Of a stretch of DNA of 10,969 nt, positions 1 to 4,888 are shown one piece after another. Position numbers and translations under genes: made by a program. The DNA comes from DASZXJ01 sp035545895 (GTDB lineage: Bacteria > Planctomycetota > Phycisphaerae > Tepidisphaerales > Tepidisphaeraceae). The DNA lies in the NCBI GenBank assembly GCA_035545895.1, contig DASZXJ010000142.1, positions 1 through 10,969 of the forward strand, given 5' to 3'. The notes under the pieces are model-generated. The model saw nothing but the letters and a program-made list of their open reading frames with translations, did not search any database and was not told the origin of the DNA. Each line of letters starts with the position of its first letter. Positions within the stretch are counted from its first letter, which is position 1.

Positions 1-324
1 ATGATAGACCTGGTCGGTGTTGGTCGAGGGGAAAGCGCCGTGCGGGATGCCGGTTTGCGGATCGAAATCCACGCCGGGCATCCAGTCCTCGGGATCGTCG
101 CCGGTGTTCCAGACGACGCTGACGTTGGTCAATGTGCCATCATCGTCGGTGACGTCGTAGATCAGGTGCAAATCGTTGGTAACCGGAGCATTGCCAGCAT
201 ATAACGCCTCGTTGACCTGCTGAATGCCATTGACCTGCAGGCCCGAGAGATATCGACGGTTTTCCAAGGCTTCGATGGCAGCGCGAGAAACAACAGCCCC
301 CCAGCGGCGAGCGCGGCGAATCAT
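1..324 (-). CDS. LEPR-XLL-type surface protein, N-terminal fragment (cut by window edge)
   Basis: The minus strand is open from ATG at 324 to the window edge, 108 codons without a stop. The N-terminus is basic (MIRRARRW) and is followed at residues 20-27 by LENRRYLS. This fits the LEPR-XLL signature found at the start of many very large secreted or surface proteins of planctomycetes. Residues after about 30 are acidic and rich in D, T, N and G, with VVWNTGDDPEDW at about 73-84, as in extracellular beta-rich repeat domains. The function of the whole protein cannot be judged from this piece. A purine-rich stretch (GGGGAAGGGTGG) lies just upstream of the ATG and could serve as ribosome binding site. 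An in-frame GTG three codons earlier is a possible alternative start. A TATTAT hexamer on the minus strand near 440 could be a -10 box, but its -35 is weak. The family assignment is by motif recognition; the reading frame itself is very likely real. Confidence 0.78.
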   Translation of the reverse strand, partial: MIRRARRWGAVVSRAAIEALENRRYLSGLQVNGIQQVNEALYAGNAPVTNDLHLIYDVTDDDGTLTNVSVVWNTGDDPEDWMPGVDFDPQTGIPHGAFPSTNTDQVYH

Positions 325-534
325 GTTTTCCACCCTTCCCCGAAAGAACTGTGAGCAGCCAGCGTCCCATGCCGGCTTGTGTCGATAACGTAGTTCGTTC
401 AACGCCGGGAAGCAAGAACGATTCAAATTGATTTGTAATAATATTGTCACTTCCTTGAGAACAAGTCGCAGTTGGCGTGACGGAGGGGAAAAGGAAAGGA
501 TGAAGTCAGGCGGATGAACCAGCCATGCATCTCC

Positions 535-564
535 ATCCGTGTAAATCTGCATTCATCTGTGGTT
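535..564. repeat. 10-bp-periodic repeat module, copy A
   Basis: Three consecutive 10-bp units can be laid out exactly: ATCCGTGTAA, ATCTGCATTC and ATCTGTGGTT. The first and third share the ATCyGTG core, and the third ends in GTGGTT, as in the other modules of the window. The middle unit is degraded. No coding function is apparent. Confidence 0.6.
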
Positions 565-732
565 CTTTACCGCCGCCGCCCCGCATTCCGGGCAGCGATG
601 GGTGAGTGGCGCGAAGGTCTCACCTCAGGCCCCAAGCAACACCACGAAATAACTCCCGGCAAATCTTCGATGAAACGGCGGAACCGAACCAGGACAAGAG
701 GCCAAGGCGAGCGGGAGACAAGGGGAAGGGCT

Positions 733-821
733 ATCCACGAATGAACACGAACCTTCACGAATGGACCGCCAATTAACAATTGGCAAATTCCATTCGTGTG
801 AATTCGTGTTGATTCGTGGAT
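733..821. repeat. 89-bp palindromic repeat element built of two inverted modules
   Basis: The arms 733-765 and 789-821 are 33 bases each and complementary at 28 positions. The mismatches are one isolated position and a block of four. The right arm contains three clean 10-bp units at 792-821: ATTCGTGTGA, ATTCGTGTTG and ATTCGTGGAT. The 23-base centre contains a second, perfect hairpin at 768-784 (GCCAATT, loop AAC, AATTGGC). Transcribed, the whole element would fold into one long nested hairpin on either strand. It resembles REP or MITE-like intergenic repeats in form, but no transposase, flanking target duplication or known family could be recognised. Confidence 0.75.
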
Positions 822-874
822 GAATGTCTTGCCAGCGCGATCTGAGATTAAAGATCAGGGACAGAGGGAGGCCA

Positions 875-902
875 AGTAACAAGTAACCAGTAACAAGTAA
901 CC
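875..902. repeat. Tandem repeat, four 7-bp units (AGTAACA/AGTAACC)
   Basis: The units are AGTAACA, AGTAACC, AGTAACA and AGTAACC, strictly alternating in the last base, so this is also two copies of a 14-bp unit. A related pair, AGTAACC then AGAAACA, lies at 1318-1331. No function is visible. Confidence 0.75.
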
Positions 903-911
903 ACATGATTC

Positions 912-940
912 ATCCGCGTTGAGCGATTCTATCTGTGGAT
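912..940. repeat. 10-bp-periodic repeat module, copy B
   Basis: The units read ATCCGCGTTG, AGCGATTCT (one base shorter) and ATCTGTGGAT. The first and last match the start and end units of the other modules. The copy follows the 7-bp tandem repeat by nine bases and is degraded in its middle unit. Confidence 0.5.
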
Positions 941-946
941 AAGAGC

Positions 947-964
947 CGATCCCTGTCGGGATCG
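947..964. other. Short perfect hairpin
   Basis: CGATCCC and GGGATCG form a perfect 7-bp stem around the loop TGTC. The following bases (TGCTGATTTTATG) hold only a short T run several bases away, so a terminator role is weak. It ends 45 bases before the leucine-zipper gene and might also be an operator-like inverted repeat. Its role is unknown. Confidence 0.35.
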
Positions 965-995
965 TGCTGATTTTATGAGCGATACGCGTTTGCCC

Positions 996-1004
996 TGCTA
1001 ATAT
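996..1004 (+). promoter_or_regulatory. Possible extended -10 element for the leucine-zipper gene
   Basis: The bases TGC-TAATAT match the extended -10 pattern TGn followed by a TATAAT-like hexamer (4 of 6). Only five bases separate it from ATG at 1010, so transcription would begin at or next to the start codon and the message would be leaderless. No good -35 is seen. This is inference from spacing. Confidence 0.3.
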
Positions 1005-1009
1005 GGAAT

Positions 1010-1183
1010 ATGGCCAAAGAGACCGACAAACCTCACAAGGATGTGTCGGAGATGACGATGGAGGAATTATTGGAGGAGTCGAAGCGATTGAACGAGGCAT
1101 CCGAGCGGCTAAACAACCGGATTGAGGAGTTGGATGAGAAGATCAGGCAGATCACAGAACGCCGGCATAGGGAGGTAAGTTAA
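1010..1183 (+). CDS. Small leucine-zipper (coiled-coil) protein, 57 aa
   Basis: The frame from ATG at 1010 to TAA at 1181-1183 encodes 57 residues and is not a shadow of a larger gene. After a polar start of about 15 residues, the rest is a highly charged, Glu/Arg/Lys-rich helix. Leucine or isoleucine recurs every seven residues at L20, L27, L34, L41 and I48, with the matching a/d partners S24, S31, I38 and I45. This is five heptads of a regular leucine zipper, which is unlikely by chance in non-coding DNA. There is no signal peptide, membrane segment, cysteine or obvious DNA-binding motif. The protein probably forms a parallel dimer or binds a coiled-coil partner; its partner is unknown. No Shine-Dalgarno is present. 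The ATG at 1003 is in another frame and gives a low-complexity product, so 1010 is preferred. It stands alone between repeats and could be a remnant of a longer gene. Confidence 0.6.
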   Translation: MAKETDKPHKDVSEMTMEELLEESKRLNEASERLNNRIEELDEKIRQITERRHREVS

Positions 1184-1255
1184 ATTACTGCATATCGTCG
1201 GGCGAAAGCTGGCCTTTTATGTTTTGGTAAATGAGAGACAAGGTGAGTGGATGTC

Positions 1256-1286
1256 CATGAATGAACATAAATTTTCGCGAATGGGC
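1256..1286. repeat. Decayed copy of the palindrome arm
   Basis: This stretch aligns without gaps to 736-766, the left arm of the 89-bp palindrome, with 24 of 31 bases identical. All seven differences are transitions (C/T or A/G). No matching inverted arm follows it, so it appears to be a solitary, ageing copy. Confidence 0.55.
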
Positions 1287-1354
1287 TGATGAAGAGGATT
1301 GTGGAATGGGGTCGCAAGTAACCAGAAACAAAAAGCTGGGCAACAACCTGATTC

Positions 1355-1433
1355 ATCGGTGTGAACGGTGTTTACCCGTGGTTAAAATTCTTCTCCGTCT
1401 TCGTGCTTGCTTCGTTCCTTCGTGTCTTCTTGG
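1355..1433. repeat. Two-part repeat: 10-bp-periodic module plus CTTCGTG-rich module
   Basis: The first part, 1355-1383, reads ATCGGTGTGA, ACGGTGTTT and ACCCGTGGTT, the same three-unit plan as the other modules. After a short T/A-rich link comes 1395-1433, built from repeated CTTCGTG-like units with a period of about 10. On the minus strand this part reads as ACGAAG-type units followed by the AACCACGGG module. The repeat begins about a dozen bases after the stop of the leftward glycoside hydrolase gene, so its transcript could include it as a 3' end. Confidence 0.55.
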
Positions 1434-1445
1434 CTCTGCCCATTC

Positions 1446-2552
1446 CTACTCCACTTTCCAGCGCGGCTTGGCGAACCAGTCTTTGACGACCTTCTCTGCC
1501 GGTTTGCCCTTGGGCGTGTACCCGCCATCCTTGGGGCCGCCCATATCCGGCGGCCATTCCCAGATGCTGAAGCCGGCCAGGTCGGGGTTGCCCCACCAGA
1601 CTTCGAAAAAGGCTTCGTAAAGTTTTCGCTGCAATTCCAAATCAATCGTTTCATCCTTGGTGTAATCCCACGGTTCGTAGGCGACGTTCTTTTGGCTGAA
1701 CCAGCCGATCTCGGAAAAGATCAGCGGCTTGCCGGTGCTCTTCACCCAGGGCATCAGGTCCTTTTGGATTTCGTGCCAGCGGTCCTTGATGTGTTCGATG
1801 CTGGGATTTTCGTTGGTGCCTTCTTCGCCGAACTTCCAGTAGCTGTTCATGCAGATCAGATCGAGTTGATCCCAGAACTTGATGGCTGTGTAGTGATCCC
1901 AGTTGGACGAATAGGTGAGCCGGCCATGGTAGGTCTTGCGCACCTCGGCGATGGTCTTTTTCCACTGATCGACCTTGGGCTCGGCACTGATGAATTCGGA
2001 ACCGACGACGAAGACATCCACGCCATTGGCTTCGGCGATCCAGGAGAAATGGGCGAGCATTTCGCGATAGCTCTTGAACCATTCATCCCACCCGCCATAG
2101 GTTTCAGCCGGATCGATTCGGCCGCGCCATTCGTTGCCCTGCGGATTATCCAAAAGCACGATGGGCATGAGAATCACGCGCAGGTTTTTGCTCTTGGCGT
2201 ACTTGATCAGCTCGATCAGCTTGTCGGGCGTGGGTGTCATGCGCATATCGAGAAAGATATGCGTGCTGTGAACGGTTTCCTGGCGGGTATCGATGACAAA
2301 CTTCACGCCGTCGGCGCCCAGGGCGGCCACTTCGTCGATGCTTTGCTTGTATTTGTCGATCCAGTCGGTCCGCTGAATTTGCATGGTGACGGCGCAGATG
2401 GGCAGGCCCTGGCGCGATTGAATGACCGCTGCCGACGCCACGCTGCTATCGACGTCAACGTGCTGAGTGCCGGCTGTGGTGGGCCACATGACGCAACTCA
2501 GCACAAGTCCGTACACCACCATCGCCGCAAGAATGATTCCCCATCGAAACAT
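1446..2552 (-). CDS. Membrane-anchored GH113-like glycoside hydrolase, 368 aa
   Basis: The protein is a TIM-barrel enzyme resembling glycoside hydrolase family 113 (clan GH-A, mainly beta-mannanases). The likely acid/base is E186 in VVGSEF, at the end of strand 4. It is followed by a typical I-x-E-V-R...LTYSSNWDHY segment (residues about 201-221) and FWDQLDLICMNSYW (about 226-239). The likely nucleophile is E281 in IFSEIGW, and a WEWPPD segment lies near residue 331. ATG at 2552 was chosen because it begins a classic signal/anchor of about 20 hydrophobic residues; the longer frame adds 34 unlikely residues. The end of that segment, VLSC (C20), is an imperfect lipobox, so the product could be a lipoprotein or a type II anchored protein acting outside the cytoplasm. 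No Shine-Dalgarno is seen; TATAGT at 2563-2568 (minus) might be a -10 box. It lies 46 bp after the prenyltransferase gene on the same strand. The substrate is unknown; the clan is more certain than the family. Confidence 0.8.
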   Translation of the reverse strand: MFRWGIILAAMVVYGLVLSCVMWPTTAGTQHVDVDSSVASAAVIQSRQGLPICAVTMQIQRTDWIDKYKQSIDEVAALGADGVKFVIDTRQETVHSTHIFLDMRMTPTPDKLIELIKYAKSKNLRVILMPIVLLDNPQGNEWRGRIDPAETYGGWDEWFKSYREMLAHFSWIAEANGVDVFVVGSEFISAEPKVDQWKKTIAEVRKTYHGRLTYSSNWDHYTAIKFWDQLDLICMNSYWKFGEEGTNENPSIEHIKDRWHEIQKDLMPWVKSTGKPLIFSEIGWFSQKNVAYEPWDYTKDETIDLELQRKLYEAFFEVWWGNPDLAGFSIWEWPPDMGGPKDGGYTPKGKPAEKVVKDWFAKPRWKVE

Positions 2553-2598
2553 AGTGGCGGAAACTATAGCGTTAAATGCAATGCCGGGAAATGGTCCG

Positions 2599-3570
2599 TT
2601 ACATCGGGCGCTGAATGACAAATTCAGCGATGGATTCAAGCGTGCGGCGGGCATCGCTGATGGGCAATTGATCGACTGCTTCCCGCGCCTCGTCCACCAA
2701 CGCTCGCGCTTTTTCGCGGGCGTAGTTGATCGATCGGCTGGGCAGGATCAGGTTGCGAATCTTTTCGATTTTTTCGGGATCGTGTCCTTTGAGCAATGAC
2801 CGCAGCAGCAACCGATGCTCGCGCGGAGCGGTTCGCATGAAGTGAATTGTGGGAAGCGTCAATTTGACCTTCTCGACATCGCTGCCAAGGGTTTTGCCGA
2901 CCTGATCGGGGTCGCCAACGATGTCGAGAATGTCATCCTGAATCTGAAACGCCATGCCCAGGCTCATGCCATAGCCGTGCATGTGAGCAATCAACGCTTC
3001 ATCCGCATCGGCGAACCGCGCGCCCAGCGAACAACTGGTCGCGCACAAGATGGCTGTCTTGCGGGAAATGATGTTCAGGTAAGTTTCTTCATCCAGATCG
3101 AGATTGTTGCGATTGTGAAGCTGAAGGAGTTCGCCTTCGCAAACCTGGTTGGTTGTATGGGCGATCAATCGGGAAGCAATCTGCGAATCAAGGCTGGAGC
3201 ACAGATGATAGCTGTGGCTGATGAGATAATCGCCGAGCAGGACGGCGGCTTCGTTTCCGCGAAGATGGTTGATGGTCGCGCCTTTTCGGCGAAGTTCGGC
3301 GTCGTCCAGCACGTCATCGTGCACGAGCGTGGCCATGTGAACCATTTCGACGACGGTGGCGAGGGTCAGGTGAGCATCGGTGATTTTTCCGCAGGCGCGG
3401 GCGGTGAGCAGCAGCAACGTGGGGCGCAGCATCTTTCCGCGAAAACGGCTGACGTGCCGAACCAGCGTGCCGACGCAGTCAAAATCGCTGACCAGTTCGC
3501 GCTCAAAACGTTCTTTGACTTCGACCAGTTCTGTTTCAATGCAGTCGGTCAGATTCGCAAGCATCGACAT
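2599..3570 (-). CDS. Long-chain (all-E) polyprenyl diphosphate synthase, 323 aa
   Basis: This trans-prenyltransferase condenses isopentenyl diphosphate onto an allylic primer, usually to make the side chain of a respiratory quinone, in the cytoplasm. Visible motifs (numbered from ATG at 3570) are GKMLRP at 45-50, the first Asp-rich motif HDDVLDD at 84-90 with D85, D86 and D89, GDYL at 113-116, and the second Asp-rich motif QDDILD at 211-216. KLTLP follows at about 236-240. The residue five places before the first motif is a small Ala, as in long-chain (C35-C50) synthases such as IspB rather than farnesyl or geranylgeranyl synthases; exact chain length cannot be read. Length is normal for the family. 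ATG at 3570 has GGAG six bases upstream and is preferred to the in-frame TTG at 3582, which overlaps that ribosome binding site. It is first in a two-gene leftward unit. Confidence 0.92.
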   Translation of the reverse strand: MSMLANLTDCIETELVEVKERFERELVSDFDCVGTLVRHVSRFRGKMLRPTLLLLTARACGKITDAHLTLATVVEMVHMATLVHDDVLDDAELRRKGATINHLRGNEAAVLLGDYLISHSYHLCSSLDSQIASRLIAHTTNQVCEGELLQLHNRNNLDLDEETYLNIISRKTAILCATSCSLGARFADADEALIAHMHGYGMSLGMAFQIQDDILDIVGDPDQVGKTLGSDVEKVKLTLPTIHFMRTAPREHRLLLRSLLKGHDPEKIEKIRNLILPSRSINYAREKARALVDEAREAVDQLPISDARRTLESIAEFVIQRPM

Positions 3571-3611
3571 CGCGGACTCCAATCCCGAACGCTCCCATCC
3601 TTCTTGAGCGG

Positions 3612-3641
3612 AGTATAGAAGTTGGATCGGCAGCGTGCCAA
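3612..3641 (-). promoter_or_regulatory. Sigma70-type promoter for the prenyltransferase-hydrolase unit
   Basis: On the minus strand TTGGCA (3641-3636) and TATACT (3617-3612) are separated by 18 bases; each hexamer matches consensus at five of six positions. Transcription would start near 3605, about 35 bases before ATG at 3570, leaving room for the GGAG ribosome binding site. An A-rich tract at about 3660-3674 lies upstream and might act like an UP element. Confidence 0.65.
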
Positions 3642-3718
3642 TGGTTGCTGGAAGTTTCGAAAAAAATGAAAATTCGACTTTTGTCCTGCTTGTCAGGCAC
3701 GGTGCTTGATTCGTGGAA

Positions 3719-4888
3719 ATGGCTACAATGATGCAAATGGATGTGGTTTATCTGGACAATAACGCGACAACCCGGCCTGCGCCGCAGGTGGCCGCTTTGA
3801 TGATGAAATATCTGACCGATGCCTACGGCAACCCATCAAGCCCGCATCGACTCGGTCAGGAATCGCGCAAAGCCATCGATGAAGCCCGCTCGCAACTCGC
3901 CGGCCTGGTGAATTGTGATGACAAGGAACTGATCTTCACCGGCGGCGGAACCGAGGCGACCAATACCGCCATTCGCGGGCTTCTGGCGACCCGCGCACCG
4001 CGCGAACGAATCGTCATTTCAGCCGTCGAGCACGCAGCGACATTCGAACTCTGCCGCGCCCTCGCAAAAGACGGCTACGAAGTCGTCGAAATTCCCGCCG
4101 ATATCGAAGGCAAGCTCGATCTGGATCGATTGAAGAATGCATTGAACGATCAAACCGCGCTGGCTTCGATCATGTGGGCCAACAACGAAACCGGCGTGCT
4201 GTTTCCGGTTGAACTGATCGCCGACATCTGCAAGCAGGCTCGCGTGCCCTTTCATTGCGATGCGACCCAGGCGGTCGGCAAAATCAAAACGGATTTTCGC
4301 GGCTCGGGGATTTCGTTGGCGACGGTGGCAGCGCACAAGTTTCACGGGCCCAAGGGGATCGGCGCGATTTATTTGCGTCGCGGCACGCGCTTGACGCCTT
4401 GGAATATTGGCGGGCCTCAGGAGATGGGCCGGCGAGGAGGGACGGAAAACGTGCCAGGAATTGTCGGCATGGGATTGGCTGCTGAATTGGCGCGCGAAGC
4501 GCTGCCGCAGATGGATCGAGTTTCGCAATTGCGCGATCGGCTGGAGCGAGAGGTTTTGGAACGTATTTCCGACACGCAAGTTATCGGCCGAAGGGATCTG
4601 CGACTGCCCAACACCACCAATATTGGTTTTTCGCGCCTGGAAGCTGAAGCGATCCTGCTTCTTCTGAGCGAAAAGGGGGTATGCGCCAGCGCCGGAGCCG
4701 CCTGCAGCAGCGGCAGCCTTGAGCCATCGCGGATTTTGCAGGCCATGGGCGTCGATTCCAGGCTCGCGCATGGGGCGATTCGGTTCAGTCTTTCGCGTTA
4801 TACGACCGATGCTGAAATCGACCGGGCGCTGGAGGTGTTGCCGGGCGTGATCTCGCGCCTGCGGGCAGTGCTGCCGGTTGGAAACTGA
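3719..4888 (+). CDS. nifS: Cysteine desulfurase, NifS/IscS family, 389 aa
   Basis: This PLP enzyme takes sulfur from L-cysteine, giving alanine and a protein persulfide used for Fe-S clusters or thio-cofactors. All key features are present (numbered from ATG at 3719): YLDNNATT at 11-18, H105 in SAVEHAA stacking over the cofactor, NNETG at 155-159, D181 and Q184 in CDATQA, and the PLP-binding K207 in AAHKFHGPKG. The catalytic C329 lies in the loop GAACSSGSLEPS at 326-337. That loop places it in the NifS/IscS group I type. Several starts are possible within 24 bases (GTG 3713, ATG 3719, 3728, 3731, 3737), none with a clear ribosome binding site. ATG at 3737 would begin MDVVYLDNN, as many family members do. 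The stop TGA directly abuts the next gene. No scaffold (IscU/NifU) gene is nearby, so whether it serves general Fe-S supply or another sulfur pathway is open. Confidence 0.92.
   Translation: MATMMQMDVVYLDNNATTRPAPQVAALMMKYLTDAYGNPSSPHRLGQESRKAIDEARSQLAGLVNCDDKELIFTGGGTEATNTAIRGLLATRAPRERIVISAVEHAATFELCRALAKDGYEVVEIPADIEGKLDLDRLKNALNDQTALASIMWANNETGVLFPVELIADICKQARVPFHCDATQAVGKIKTDFRGSGISLATVAAHKFHGPKGIGAIYLRRGTRLTPWNIGGPQEMGRRGGTENVPGIVGMGLAAELAREALPQMDRVSQLRDRLEREVLERISDTQVIGRRDLRLPNTTNIGFSRLEAEAILLLLSEKGVCASAGAACSSGSLEPSRILQAMGVDSRLAHGAIRFSLSRYTTDAEIDRALEVLPGVISRLRAVLPVGN

Larger units (their letters stand above)
325..1009. other. Repeat-rich intergenic region without a convincing gene
   Basis: This stretch of 685 bases has no reading frame that resembles a protein. 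The open frames on both strands are short, overlap each other and read through repeats. It holds an AT-rich patch at about 421-450, which may be the promoter area of the leftward LEPR-XLL gene. It also contains a purine-rich stretch at about 669-731 and several copies of a 10-bp-periodic repeat listed separately. A perfect 7-bp stem with a 4-base loop lies at 947-964, with no T run directly after it. The region separates the leftward gene at the left edge from the rightward leucine-zipper gene, so promoters for both should lie here. Confidence 0.6.
1184..1445. other. Convergent intergenic region with repeat copies
   Basis: This region lies between the ends of the rightward leucine-zipper gene and the leftward glycoside hydrolase gene. 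It contains a decayed copy of the palindrome arm, a second AGTAACC-like pair at 1318-1331 and a two-part repeat at 1355-1433. No gene is supported; the open frames here read through the repeats. Confidence 0.5.

Noticed and set aside
553..624. Minus-strand stretch reading THRCPECGAAAVKNHR then stop, like the end of a zinc-ribbon protein
   Set aside because: An in-frame stop lies a few codons upstream, so at best it is a gene remnant; a CPEC match in a short GC-rich stretch can arise by chance.
600..625. GGTGAG...CTCACC stem with a 12-base loop as a regulatory hairpin
   Set aside because: The stem is only 6 bp with a long loop and a competing 4-bp fold, and nothing next to it suggests a role.
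514..1100. Several overlapping short frames on both strands (such as 514-744, 625-906 and 855-1100)
   Set aside because: They read straight through the intergenic repeats, give products such as YLLL-VTGYL strings, and have no sensible ribosome binding sites.
733..1433. CRISPR array
   Set aside because: Repeat units are about 10 bases, diverged and adjoining, with no regular unique spacers and no cas genes nearby.
1407..2618. Long plus-strand frame of 403 codons opposite the glycoside hydrolase gene
   Set aside because: It is antisense to a gene with clear catalytic motifs, its product has no recognisable motif, and it shares the open pattern expected opposite GC-rich codons.
2815..3618. Plus-strand frame of 267 codons opposite the prenyltransferase
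   Set aside because: The minus strand carries both Asp-rich motifs of the prenyltransferase in the right order, so this frame is a shadow.
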